Source of the DNA: Larimichthys crocea
Lineage: Eukaryota; Chordata; Actinopteri; Sciaenidae
NCBI RefSeq assembly: GCF_000972845.2
Contig: NC_040021.1
Coordinates: 4,837,969-4,901,968, forward strand
Direction: 5' to 3'
Length of the DNA stretch: 64,000 nt
Part shown: positions 42,901 through 50,017 of the stretch, in pieces
Position numbering within the stretch: position 1 is the first letter of the stretch
Layout: each line of letters begins with the position of its first letter
Position numbers and translations under genes: made by a program
The notes under the pieces: model-generated
Seen by the model: the letters and a program-made list of their open reading frames with translations, nothing else
Databases searched by the model: none
What the model was told of the DNA's origin: nothing

Positions 42901-45900
42901 ACAGCAGAACCATTACAGAGAACGCTGCTTCCTATACCAGCGATGCGCTGACATAATCAATATCCGACCCTTTTTATAGCCCTTTCAGTGCTTATTACAG
43001 CGCAAGTGATCTAAACTGAGTCGGAACAATAGAGGCCTGACGATGAAGGTGAATTAAAGCAGTTGCTTATTAGGGAGTCCATGGCTTTGGGACAGGAGAG
43101 GCCAGTTCAAGCCCAGCATGGACCAGTCGATACAGAGCTGGAGAGGTGCCGGTTCACCTGTGCGGTTCTGGCTAAAGGTGACCTTAAGTATGGCACCTTA
43201 CCTCGAGCTACTCAGGGCGCCATGAGGCGGCAAACCATCCCACTGTGACATCTCTCTGCATTAATTGTGTGTGCTCGGACTTGTGTGTGTATAAAGGGGA
43301 AAAAACTGGATATTACCAAGGGGGGACATGCAGATTTATTTACAGATCCAGCACACATGGAGCGTGTTTCTGTCCACATGATGAATGTAAGTCAAAGCCA
43401 AAGCTCCGGAGGGAAATGTCTGACTCTTTAACTTCTAAATGTTCCACCATGTTCACCAGCTAGTCGCCAACTTTATTTGTGTGGGCAGGTAGGGTACAAT
43501 GTTGTTGGGTTTTTTCCAGGGCGGGGCTTGGAGAGGTGATTGACGCAGAGCGGTTAGAGTAAAAAACCAAATGATAAAACTGCACAGTCAGGTGATCGTT
43601 CTCTGTTGGACCATGACTAGGAGCAAGCTCTCTCACATTACACAGTCACTTAATCCATTGTTAATTAAAAAAAAGAAGTTGATTAGCTCATTTTAAAAAA
43701 AACAGAATACCTGGAGATGAGCAGTTCTTCTGCTCCGTTTCGTTGTCTGGTACTGAAGCCATTAGCCGCCTTCCCCAGTGTTCGACGTCCGGATGTCCCT
43801 CCACCAGCATCCCGTGGCCTGCAACAGAAAAAAACAAGCACAGCTTTACTCATAATGCATTCAACATGAATAAAATATCCAACCTTGTATCGAAGCATGT
43901 TAAGTTTACCATCACGCAACACGTTGGAGATTAATGCTAAGAGCTCCTGGAACGTGTCTTTTTATTTTGCCAAGGAGAGACCTTGAAAACTCCATTTTGC
44001 ATGTTTTTTAAAGAAAGAGCAGCAATCAAAACTAACATGGCCGCTATTGTATGTGTACGTTTCCCCATGATCCATGATCATGGCCATTAATCCAAAACAA
44101 GATTGCTTTCCTTTAATCCCTTAAAAGTTTTCACTTTATGTAGATATGACATTTTCATCTGGCAGCAGCAGCAGAAGCAGCAGTGACACATCAGCATGCA
44201 GCTGCTGTGCCATTATGTTTTGGGCTGGGTAGAGCAGAGGAGCGAGTGTACAAGTGTTCATTTTTCACTAAACTGCACTTAAGCCGCCGCCGTAATGAGG
44301 ATATAAACTGCAGTCCCAAATCTATTAATGTGTAAAAAAATCATGGCGATGAGTTGTGCAGCATTTCAAAAAACTTGAGACTTTTCCGCAAAACCATTTT
44401 TAAAAATCGATGAAGCCGTAAGTCACTGCCGGATGATTAAGAGTCATGCTGGTCTTCACAGGTCACAAGGGAACACGCCATGTTGTTAATCATAGTCAAG
44501 ATCATTCACAGAAACACCCCCGTCCACTCCCCCCGTCAGGCTTTTGGTTGTAGTTTACAACAACGATTACGAAGGACTTCCTATGCAACAGTAGATTCAT
44601 GTGACATCTGTGTTTGGAGAGATTTTACACTCATAACGGGGAGCAAGGCCAATAAATTGACTGATTTTTTATCTTAGACATATCATTGTATGTTAGAATC
44701 AGGGCTGGGACTAACTTGTTTTGATCTTCTGATTATTTTCTTGAATAAACCAGGATGTTCTGTTCTGTCCCCCAAAACTCAAAGATTTTAAAGTGATTCC
44801 GAAGCTGCACGTTTGTTTAACCTTAATCTTTTAGCAGAGATCAAGATTGGCATTTATGTGCCGTTGGGTTTCTGCCCACTTAGACGAGCTTAAGTCAAAT
44901 ATTCACTCCCCCTTTTTTAGCTTTATTTTGCTCTCCAACTCCTGAGGTGAATATCTGTCTCTTGGGTCTATGGCCATCATTGTTTTGGCAGAGTATCGGC
45001 TGCATGCTGGAGCTGGGAACAACACTGATGAGAGCGGGAAACCGAGGGCCAAAAAAATGAAAACAATGAGCTGAAAGGTGCTAAAACGGAAACTGTTGAT
45101 TTTGGTTGTCAATAAAGCAAAATTACACCTAGTCGTCAGCTGATATGTCTTTTTTAAATCTCAAAAATGAGAATTCAGTATCAGTCTGGCTATTAGTGTG
45201 TGAAAAATAAAGAACCCAAGCTTCAGATCATTAAAATCTAGAATTTTTTTTTTGACTCTCGCCTTCCAGTCGTTTTTTCCTGAAGTATTCCACCTCGCTC
45301 TGACGGTATACTTCAGTGTACTGCCACACAAACGTCTTCATTAATTGGCTTTCAATCCGGTATAGTTAGACAGCCTGACGATCAGCAGGCGCTGGACAAA
45401 CAGACTGTACCACGAGGCGACTGCAGCTGCTTCCCACAGCTCTCCAATCCTGAAGACCGAACCCTCCAGTCATCGCTCCGACGAGTTCACTTTCGCCTCC
45501 TCTACTGCTTCTGGTCGTCTCTATTTTGTTCGATTTTAGTCAAGCAACGCTTGAGAATAAAAAAAAACACAATGCAAGGGTAACACACGACAAGCATGTA
45601 CGAGCTCTGTGCTCATACGTCTGCTGCAGAAAGTTCAACAGTTGGGGGGGTGAGAACCAGTGATGGGTCACAAATCTGTTTTTTCCACAGTTTGAATGAA
45701 AAATATCACTAATGTAAATAGTGCTTCGTGTTGGCCCTACAGTAAATTCACATTAGATTCTCTTGCATGTTTGATGGGGCCAAGAAGTCAGTTTCTCTAG
45801 TGACTGATATGGTGTGACAGTAGTGCTGCAACAGTCGACAACTATTCAATAGTTAAATATCGTCAAATAATACTGTGCAGTTGAGGCCGGGCATCATATC

Positions 45901-47913
45901 GCACATTTCTCATCGTTTTCTGATGTTTTATAGACAAGACAGATGAATCTATAAATGATAATCATGAGTTGCAGCCCTGGGTTACAAGATTGAGAACTGC
46001 TCAGCGTTCAATCTGCTTTATAGATAAGGACGTCTGCTTGGTAAACACCAACATGAAATCTTAATAACTGCGGCGCAAAGAAAAAAAGACTGAATCTTGT
46101 TACTTTGGAGAAAAGAAATGAGCTCAAATGGGATAAATAAAAAAAGGACGCGACTACACCTCTATCAGACAATACTGAGCAGCAGAGGGAGACAAGAGTG
46201 TGGCGAGGAACAATGGCACAGCGGTAATGTCATCCTCCAGGTCTGTTCAATCAGCTCAGCAGGGAAAATGGACGAGGACAGCCGTCCATCAATCTCTCCG
46301 TGCGCAACACATCTCCGGCACGGTTTCTTCCTCCCGGCCATCGCCGTCAAAGCCTGCTGCAGCTACCTGTCAGAGCCGAGCCCTGCCCTTCTTCTGAAAA
46401 ACACCTGTTCTAGTCGCCCATGCGGAGCTCCATCACACACACACACACACAGCCCTGATCAGCATGCACGACAGCATGTTGCGCCCCACCCCTCTTTATG
46501 GAGATGTAACCCAGGAGTAGTACATCAAATCCCATCCATCTGGACGACTCGCCACATCAACACTCCCCCCACATTGCCATCAATCAAAACGGGTGGCAAA
46601 CACGGGACACAGGTTTTTAGTGTGACATGACAAATGCTGTGTTCCCCCGTCGGGATGCCTGAAAGATGAGAAGGCCAGAGCTATTCAATTAGACAGATCT
46701 GATTATGGCCGAGCTTTTCGGTGTCGAGGGTTCAGAGGGATGGGAGGGGAGGGGGGGAGATTTCTGGCTCTCTCACACATTAACACTTCTCATGCATGTC
46801 ACCTTGAAATCCCATCAGCTGCTGCTGGTCAAACAGGAGATTTGCCTTCTGTCAAATACCCCCACAAGACAATCACTGTGCGGGTCAGGCGGGAAAAAAA
46901 ACAAACACAAGCCATTAGTGACCGAGGGGGTCTTACTTTGGCTCCCAGTGCCGGCCTTTGGAGATCAGAGATTTGCACTGGCCTGTATGATATCATTCCA
47001 GAATAATCTTTTAAGCCTCTTGTTGTTTTTAATGTAATTAATAAAAAACTCCTGATAGATCCGTTAGAGATCTACAGTCAGGGGAGGGAGTTGGTGGTCA
47101 AATTTACAACTGCTATCAGGTCCTGGAAAGGCCTCTAAGTGGTTGCAGATGTGGCAGCTCTCAGGGGGCAGAGGGTTCTGTGGGTTAGAAGCACTTTGAG
47201 AGTAAAAATAAAAACATCTCTTCTCTTTAATGCACACATGCAAAGAAAAAACCCTGATTCAAGTCTCCTCCTGTGCTGCACTAAAACAGAAAATGTTTGC
47301 AAAATTCATCTTCCCATCACAACAATAAAAAAAAGGTCCTAAGGGTGTGTTTTGTCTAGTTAACCTCTGATCCCGGTGGTGTGTCAGATATCATTCTTCA
47401 CCAGCAAAATGTCAAGGTTGCTTGTTTGATTACATAACTCTGGTGTGTGTGTGTGAGAGAGAGAGAGAGTGAGTGTGTGTGGGATGTTCTGCCTGGCAGT
47501 ATTTGCACGGGCCTGAGGTAAAGAGTTGGAACATGTGTGCATGGGGAGGGTATGATGTTTGGAGTGTGTGTGTGTGTGCGTCACATGCATCACGCATGAT
47601 CAGCCAAGGGTCGTTCGTTAAGCTGCACACCTCGGAGCCCATCAGATATGAATATTGCAACATTCAAGCAAGCAAAAAGCATCCCGGTGCTCCTCTCTCT
47701 CTCTCTCTCTCTTTTATTTTAAATGATCATCGGTGGCCTCTGCGTAAAAGCAGCTTCCCTCGATGGCCATGCGGAAACCTGGAAGCGTGATGATGATGAT
47801 GATGATCGAGACATGATTGAGGTGATCCAGTGTGTGCAATGGTGTGTGTGTGTGTGTGTGCGCCCCGGGCACAGACGCGATGATGCCAGCATTAACCACC
47901 GATTCTCATCTCC

Positions 47914-47946
<33 letters not shown>

Positions 47947-48770
47947 TGTTGACTGACGATGCGCCCCAAACAAAACCAAAAAAAAAAAAAAACGAACCCA
48001 AATGAAAAATCGTGTTTCGGCTTCTGGCTGCGTGCGCGTGGAGCACGAAGTGTACGCGTGCCGTGATTATGAGCCTGAGACTCAAAAAAAAAAAAAAAAA
48101 AAAAAAAACGTTTTGCTGCCACGGCGCGCACACTGCGGCATCCACAGACGCATGTGTACTCCAATATTTTTAAGCTGTGACCTGACGATAACATGTGCGG
48201 CTCACTTTCCCCCCTCTCCTGATGCGTGATGGGAACTGAAACACTGAAAGCATCCTGAGCTATGAGCTTTGCATTTTAATGCAAACTACACACACACAAA
48301 CACACACACACACAAACAGATGCATGGCATGCGCATAAGACAAGACCTGCAAACACAAACGAGCAGAACGCTTTGATCCCATGCCCTTGACATGAGCAGC
48401 GTATTGGTTTGCTCCTTGAGATCGATGACAGACAGCTCCATTATTACAATGGACTGCTGTGCGTGTGGGTGCATGATTTCACTGCAGATTTCTGAGTCGT
48501 TACGCTCCGTCCTCAGCTTTCCCCTCCTGCGCCCCGGCGCATCTCAGCAGTCTCTTTCCCCCCCTCTTCCCTTTCCCTTCTCCACACACATACACACCAC
48601 TACTCACCTGTCTTGGTTAAAATCACCGACATACTCCACGCCACGAAGAGGACACTGCAGATAAAGCACACCTGAACGAAAAGCATCTCCCTCCTCTTGC
48701 GAACTTTAAATATCTTCGCGATTATTGTCTTTTTGGACACGCTCACGGTGTCGGTGTCGTCCCGCTCCAT
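18844..48770 (-). CDS. slc24a4: K+-dependent Na+/Ca2+ exchanger 4 (NCKX4), complete 17-exon gene
   Basis: Plasma-membrane exchanger that extrudes Ca2+ with K+ in exchange for Na+. Exons (minus strand, 5' to 3'): 48770-48608, 43818-43711, 34958-34882, 31682-31608, 31515-31431, 31324-31221, 30850-30776, 30681-30656, 29345-29292, 25974-25823, 23428-23259, 23105-22964, 22565-22399, 21349-21235, 20172-20060, 19905-19840, 18993-18844. All introns are GT-AG and phases join, giving 613 residues (human about 622). An N-terminal hydrophobic segment (about 31-51, family signal peptide) precedes a luminal stretch with sequons NET and NCS. The alpha-1 repeat (about 117-200) contains [14 protein letters not shown] with Glu163. 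A charged loop (about 256-415) follows. The alpha-2 repeat (about 467-545) contains [11 protein letters not shown] with Asp494 and [16 protein letters not shown] with Asp521; by family knowledge these correspond to NCKX2 Glu188, Asp548 and Asp575. The C-terminus [14 protein letters not shown] favours NCKX4 over NCKX3. The a/b fish paralogue cannot be decided. Confidence 0.96.
18994..19839 (-). other. slc24a4: slc24a4 intron 16
   Basis: 846 bp. It holds a tRNA-derived SINE fragment next to exon 17 (19026-19155, separate entry); the rest is AT-rich with no other feature seen. Confidence 0.85.
19026..19155 (+). mobile_element. tRNA-derived SINE fragment
   Basis: Contains an RNA polymerase III B box (GGTTCGATCCC) after a CACTAATCAGATGATCGGCG head, then a TCTGCATGTCGAAGCGTCCT block and a TTGGGCAAGATACTGAACCC block, the usual order of an abundant percomorph SINE. 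It lies antisense to slc24a4. No functional tRNA is implied. Confidence 0.7.
19840..19905 (-). CDS. slc24a4: slc24a4 coding exon 16 (residues 543-564)
   Basis: Encodes [20 protein letters not shown] then LT, a transmembrane helix; 22 whole codons, donor ACG|GTGAGC. Confidence 0.95.
20060..20172 (-). CDS. slc24a4: slc24a4 coding exon 15 (residues 505-542)
   Basis: Encodes [20 protein letters not shown] then [18 protein letters not shown], the second half of the alpha-2 repeat. Asp521 in NVFDI is the residue linked to K+ dependence in NCKX2 (Asp575). Confidence 0.96.
20173..21234 (-). other. slc24a4: slc24a4 intron 14
   Basis: 1,062 bp. About 400 bp in the middle is a dispersed repeat (20588-20995, separate entry); the rest shows nothing recognisable. 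Confidence 0.85.
20588..20995 (+). mobile_element. Composite MITE-family repeat
   Basis: Starts with a GACCAGTGTGTGAGATTTAG end. It contains GCCAGTGTTTAGTTTGTCTG near 20691, whose reverse complement recurs near 54080, and GTTGCAGATTGCAACCACCA near 20820. Probably nested or internally rearranged copies of the GTGTAAGAT-end MITE family. Confidence 0.5.
21235..21349 (-). CDS. slc24a4: slc24a4 coding exon 14 (residues 467-504)
   Basis: Encodes [20 protein letters not shown] then [18 protein letters not shown], the first half of the alpha-2 repeat; Asp494 is the conserved acidic cation-site residue. Confidence 0.96.
21350..22398 (-). other. slc24a4: slc24a4 intron 13
   Basis: 1,049 bp. One dispersed repeat fragment at 21685-21775 (separate entry); nothing else recognisable. 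Confidence 0.85.
21685..21775 (-). repeat. Teleost dispersed repeat fragment
   Basis: Reads CCCTGTGATGAGCTGGCGAA then TCGTCCAGGGTGTACTCCGC and a CTAGGATTGGCTCCA block. This is an abundant fish repeat (usual form: GGCGACCTGTCCAGGGTGTA, then a GGGATAGGCTCCAGC block). Another part of the same family is at 24085-24180. Confidence 0.6.
22399..22565 (-). CDS. slc24a4: slc24a4 coding exon 13 (residues 411-466)
   Basis: Encodes [20 protein letters not shown] then [20 protein letters not shown] and VFSYFMVWM, two helices that open the second half. [12 protein letters not shown] is diagnostic of the NCKX3/4 group. Confidence 0.95.
22566..22963 (-). other. slc24a4: slc24a4 intron 12
   Basis: 398 bp, AT-rich; no repeat or other feature seen. 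Confidence 0.85.
22964..23105 (-). CDS. slc24a4: slc24a4 coding exon 12 (residues 364-410)
   Basis: Encodes [14 protein letters not shown], then a Glu-rich variable stretch ([20 protein letters not shown]) and ISPFHIP. The IENGNVP motif also occurs in human NCKX4 as recalled. This variable part is where most of the length difference from mammals is expected. Confidence 0.9.
23259..23428 (-). CDS. slc24a4: slc24a4 coding exon 11 (residues 307-363)
   Basis: Cytosolic loop with the conserved [20 protein letters not shown] and [20 protein letters not shown], ending MASRLIITE. Strong match to NCKX4 (VVMVDEI...PPKFTFPEAGLRIMI). Confidence 0.95.
23429..25822 (-). other. slc24a4: slc24a4 intron 10
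   Basis: 2,394 bp. It contains a dispersed repeat fragment (24085-24180). The stretch 24290-24590 has repeat-like composition (a short block resembling 23770-23800 in reverse) that I could not classify. No exon-like sequence seen. Confidence 0.8.
24085..24180 (+). repeat. Teleost dispersed repeat fragment
   Basis: Contains TCCATTATCTGTAACTGCTT then ATCCTCATCAGGGTCACAGT and a GGGGCTGGAGACTATTCCAG block, the head of a well-known fish interspersed repeat. Confidence 0.6.
25823..25974 (-). CDS. slc24a4: slc24a4 coding exon 10 (residues 256-306)
   Basis: Encodes the start of the cytosolic loop: [20 protein letters not shown], then a Ser/Glu-rich stretch and [11 protein letters not shown]. The loop is variable in the family; [15 protein letters not shown] and DDPS-PLL pieces fit NCKX3/4. 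Confidence 0.9.
26781..27022. mobile_element. MITE with GTGTAAGAT termini
   Basis: The left end GGCCAGTGTGTAAGATCTAG and the right end (reverse complement AAGTGTAAGATTTAGTGGCA) form short inverted repeats around about 240 bp. The subterminal CACCACTAGGTGCCAC block and GTATTCAGTTGGTTGTAATT block place it with the fragments at 12231, 20588 and 53990. Confidence 0.6.
26913..27152 (+). repeat. Intronic direct duplication, copy A
   Basis: About 240 bp sharing near-complete identity by eye with 28699-28930 (for example GAGAGTATTCAGTTGGTTGT and CTTATGTCTAACTTAAACCC in both). It covers the right half of the MITE and 130 bp of sequence beyond its end. Confidence 0.85.
28556..28698 (+). repeat. TACTTAAGTA-type dispersed repeat
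   Basis: Starts GAAAAGTAACTAAGTACATT then TACTTAAGTAGT, and ends with a TTCTTACTCCGCTACAGTTA-like block, the form of a very common teleost repeat. It abuts copy B of the intronic duplication. Confidence 0.55.
28699..28930 (+). repeat. Intronic direct duplication, copy B
   Basis: Second copy of 26913-27152 in the same orientation, about 1.8 kb away. Small indels distinguish the copies (extra CAC in TCTTGCACACTTTAA; shorter AAAATATGTGTG tract). Confidence 0.85.
29292..29345 (-). CDS. slc24a4: slc24a4 coding exon 9 (residues 238-255)
   Basis: Encodes [17 protein letters not shown], the last helix of the first half, ending within Lys256. Donor GTAAGT. Confidence 0.93.
29346..30655 (-). other. 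slc24a4: slc24a4 intron 8
   Basis: 1,310 bp. A short TAA repeat near 29384-29400 and long AT-rich stretches (30180-30560); otherwise nothing recognised. Confidence 0.85.
30656..30681 (-). CDS. slc24a4: slc24a4 coding exon 8, a 26-bp microexon (residues 230-237)
   Basis: Encodes FIYDGKIV plus two bases of Trp238. Acceptor TTTTTCAG, donor GTAAGT. It is needed to join exon 7 to exon 9 in frame and to complete the family motif FIYD-IVWWE. Confidence 0.92.
30776..30850 (-). CDS. slc24a4: slc24a4 coding exon 7 (residues 205-229)
   Basis: Encodes [20 protein letters not shown] then LALIA, a transmembrane segment; 25 whole codons. WWAV-RDS-YY is shared with mammalian NCKX3/4. Confidence 0.94.
30851..31220 (-). 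other. slc24a4: slc24a4 intron 6
   Basis: 370 bp; an ACACA-rich stretch close to the exon 6 donor (31185-31220); nothing else seen. Confidence 0.85.
31221..31324 (-). CDS. slc24a4: slc24a4 coding exon 6 (residues 170-204)
   Basis: Encodes [20 protein letters not shown] then [15 protein letters not shown], the second half of the alpha-1 repeat and nearly invariant in the family. Confidence 0.96.
31431..31515 (-). CDS. slc24a4: slc24a4 coding exon 5 (residues 142-169)
   Basis: Encodes [20 protein letters not shown] then PELFASVI. This is the alpha-1 core; Glu163 is the conserved acidic cation-site residue. Followed by a 106-bp intron that contains a GT tract (about 31395-31428). Confidence 0.96.
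31608..31682 (-). CDS. slc24a4: slc24a4 coding exon 4 (residues 117-141)
   Basis: Encodes [20 protein letters not shown] then EKICE, the first part of the alpha-1 region; 25 whole codons. Separated from exon 5 by an intron of only 92 bp. Confidence 0.95.
32118..32181. repeat. (CA)n / (CACAGA)n microsatellite
   Basis: Interrupted CA tract with AGACACACAC units. Confidence 0.9.
32478..32545. mobile_element. hAT-like MITE (ATTAATCG family) fragment
   Basis: ATTAATCAATTGAGAAAATA, an ATCAGATTAATCTATAATTA block and an AACAGTTGTAGTC end resemble the terminal part of the family at 12722. Confidence 0.45.
34882..34958 (-). CDS. slc24a4: slc24a4 coding exon 3 (residues 91-116)
   Basis: Encodes [20 protein letters not shown] and the start of the first core helix. 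Acceptor CCACAG, donor GTAAGA. Strong match to AVHEFPTDLFSNKER of the family. Confidence 0.93.
38105..38265. mobile_element. hAT-like MITE (ATTAATCG family) fragment
   Basis: ATTCAGTTTACTATCACAAA, then GAAGCTGGAACAAGGGAGTG, GGCATTTTTGCAGGAAAAAT and GATTAATTTTCCGT follow the central-to-right part of the family also seen at 12722-12970. Confidence 0.6.
41930..42005 (-). mobile_element. tRNA-derived SINE fragment
   Basis: On the minus strand an A-box-like TGGTAGAGCGTG (near 41998-41987) is followed about 45 bp later by a B-box-like GGTTCAGTTCC (near 41949-41939). The spacing fits a polymerase III promoter, but the body is not a foldable tRNA by eye. Confidence 0.45.
43065..43220 (+). mobile_element. 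Possible SINE fragment
   Basis: A CCAGTTCAAGCCCAGCATGG block followed by AGCTGGAGAGGTGCCGGTTC and ACCTTAAGTATGGCACCTTA resembles a fish SINE body (GAGGTGCC...GAGCAAGGCACC), but degenerate. Confidence 0.35.
43711..43818 (-). CDS. slc24a4: slc24a4 coding exon 2 (residues 55-90)
   Basis: Encodes the luminal segment ending [20 protein letters not shown]; the human counterpart as recalled has WRNRKLMAPVNGTQTAKNCT. Two N-glycosylation sequons (NET, NCS). Poorly conserved overall, but it fits the flanking phases exactly (2 + 105 + 1 bases), has consensus splice sites, and supplies the expected join to AIHEFP. Confidence 0.88.
44700..44765. mobile_element. hAT-like MITE (ATTAATCG family) end
   Basis: CAGGGCTGGGACTAACTTGT then TCTGATTATTTTCTTGAATA is a mutated form of the common AGGGCTGCAACTAACGATTA end. 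Confidence 0.5.
45815..45975. mobile_element. hAT-like MITE (ATTAATCG family), decayed
   Basis: Bounded by AGTGCTGCAACAGTCGACAA on the left and GAGTTGCAGCCCT on the right, the inverted form of the AGGGCTGCAACT end; the interior is decayed. Confidence 0.5.
47442..47943. repeat. Cluster of dinucleotide and trinucleotide microsatellites
   Basis: Within 500 bp: GT then GA (47442-47478), CT (47692-47711), GAT (47787-47803) and two GT tracts (47840-47860 and 47913-47943, the latter about 15 units). Confidence 0.9.
48085..48108. repeat. Poly-A tract
   Basis: About 24 consecutive A on the plus strand, in slc24a4 intron 1. Confidence 0.95.
48608..48770 (-). CDS. slc24a4: slc24a4 coding exon 1 (residues 1-54)
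   Basis: Starts [15 protein letters not shown] and includes KVRKRREML, which matches the KVRRRREML I recall in human NCKX4, then a hydrophobic segment ([17 protein letters not shown]). The ATG at 48770 is the first in frame after an in-frame TGA at about 48867-48869. Donor CAG|GTGAGT-type; one base of the next codon (Gly55) is left over. A pyrimidine tract ending in CAG at about 48821 may be an acceptor, so this may not be the first transcribed exon. Confidence 0.9.
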
Positions 48771-49170
48771 GCCTCGCAGCTCGGCCCGGCGGCCACTTTT
48801 TTTTGCGTCCTTGAGAACCTGAAAAAAAAAAACTAACAGCCACCCCCGCTTTGCCTCTCTTCTTCACACGGAACACAACCGGGATGTGGTCCTCATTTCA
48901 AGCCCGTCCAAAGGGCGCAGATGGGGGTAGTAGTGGAGCAGTTTTTTTATTTCCTCCTCCCTTCTTCTCCGTCTCCTTCTTCTTTTTTCCTTCTTCTTGT
49001 CTCCTGCAGCTGAGAAGATGCTTTTTTCAGCTGCTGGGACTGGCAATGACACGGCGGTCAAATTCCGATATAGGTGTCCAAATCAATTCAGCAATGCTCC
49101 TAGATTCGGATTCTGCAAGAGGATGAGTGTCGGACGGGATCCCATTGCAAAGCGCATCCTGTCCCGTGCA

Positions 49171-49197
49171 ATATATATTTATTTATTTATATATATA
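49171..49197 (-). promoter_or_regulatory. TATA-like A/T run upstream of slc24a4
   Basis: On the minus strand it reads TATATATATAAATAAATAAA-like, beside a GC-rich segment. It is either a promoter TATA element or a simple AT repeat. Confidence 0.25.
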
Positions 49198-49381
49198 GAG
49201 AGAGAAATGAGCTGCGATGTCCTCCTCTATCCGAGTAGTTTCTGTGTTTGACATAAAATGCGTCAGTGTCCGGTCAGAAACGTGGACTCGGCTCCGCTCC
49301 TCTGCGCTCCACACGCACCTGCGCCTGTTAGCGTAAGTGAAACCAATCGGTGCTCATCAAGGTTAATTGTTAAATTTGGGC

Positions 49382-49415
49382 AGCGGCGGCGGCGGCGGCA
49401 GAAGCGGCGGCGGCA
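49382..49415. repeat. Interrupted CGG/CAG trinucleotide tract
   Basis: (CGG)5 and (CGG)4 units with GCA interruptions, in the GC-rich 5' flank of slc24a4. Confidence 0.85.
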
Positions 49416-49491
49416 GCAGTCGCTTCGTTTGGGGCGCCTCCCCCTTTCACACCGATCCCTCCTCACTCGGTGCAGAAAAGCCAGTGCTGTG

Positions 49492-49496
<5 letters not shown>

Positions 49497-49539
<43 letters not shown>
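49497..49539. repeat. (GA)n microsatellite
   Basis: About 21 uninterrupted GA units some 730 bp upstream of the slc24a4 ATG; reads (CT)n in gene orientation, a class of GAGA-type promoter-proximal tract. Confidence 0.95.
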
Positions 49540-49542
<3 letters not shown>

Positions 49543-49775
49543 GACCATCAGCTGCTCACCATGCGCTCTTCATCCCTTATCCAATGAGACTGGGCCCCTT
49601 TAACTTTTACCGAGGACTGCATGTGCAAACAAGCGGTGAAAGATCTCCCTGCTCCCATTGTGCGCTTTGGAGACACGGCTGAGAATCGATCATCACTCTG
49701 GATCAGGCTGGAAATATTTCACCTTGTGATTTAAACGTGTTGGATTTGTGCGCAAAAAGCCCTATCATGCTACTC

Positions 49776-49777
<2 letters not shown>

Positions 49778-49820
<43 letters not shown>
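49778..49820. repeat. (CA)n microsatellite
   Basis: About 21 CA units; a second CA tract of about 12 units lies at 49988-50013. Confidence 0.95.
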
Positions 49821-49822
<2 letters not shown>

Positions 49823-49984
49823 CGCTATGCTGCTGCTGCGTTATGAAACCCAAAGCCAATATTCCCAACACACAGCCCAGCCTTTTAATAACCAACCTAC
49901 AACTCACCTGCTATCCTCATTTTGATATCATGCTGAATAATTGAGGTTATAGATCTTCAGGCTCATCAGTGGCCTCCCCCCTCC

Positions 49985-50017
<33 letters not shown>

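Larger units (their letters stand above)
34959..43710 (-). other. slc24a4: slc24a4 intron 2
   Basis: 8,752 bp, the longest intron. It contains an hAT-like MITE piece (38105-38265), a minus-strand tRNA-derived SINE (41930-42005), a CA tract (42308-42327) and a possible SINE (43065-43220). Unique-looking stretches with ATTA-rich content occur at 36900-37300 and 39000-39500. No further exon is needed, since exons 2 and 3 join in phase. Confidence 0.8.
43819..48607 (-). other. slc24a4: slc24a4 intron 1
   Basis: 4,789 bp. It carries hAT-like MITE pieces (44700-44765, 45815-45975) and a dense run of simple repeats at 47442-48316 near exon 1: GT/GA (47442-47478), CT (47692-47711), GAT (47787-47803), GT (47840-47860 and 47913-47943), poly-A (48085-48108) and CA (48286-48316). 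The 177-codon plus-strand frame at 46097-46630 is not supported as a gene. Confidence 0.8.
48771..49600 (-). promoter_or_regulatory. slc24a4: slc24a4 5' UTR and promoter region
   Basis: GC- and CpG-rich around 48690-48790 and 49255-49460, unlike the AT-rich surroundings. On the minus strand a TATA-like A/T run at 49197-49171 lies about 400 bp upstream of the ATG. A T11-CAG acceptor-like site sits at about 48821, so a leader intron is possible. CGG units (49382-49415) and a (GA)21 tract (49497-49539) lie further upstream. The transcription start cannot be placed from sequence. Confidence 0.45.

Noticed and set aside
34959..43710. An extra coding exon inside slc24a4 intron 2
   Set aside because: Exons 2 and 3 join in phase (split Ala codon) and reproduce the family sequence, so no extra coding exon is required.
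46097..46630. 177-codon plus-strand open frame in slc24a4 intron 1
   Set aside because: No recognisable family, low-complexity His/Ser-rich stretches from a CA repeat, a competing frame on the same DNA, and no codon or splice evidence; most likely chance.
49258..49587. Arg-rich plus-strand frame upstream of slc24a4
   Set aside because: Its residues come from the CGG tract and the GA microsatellite (Arg-Glu repeats), so it is a simple-repeat artefact.
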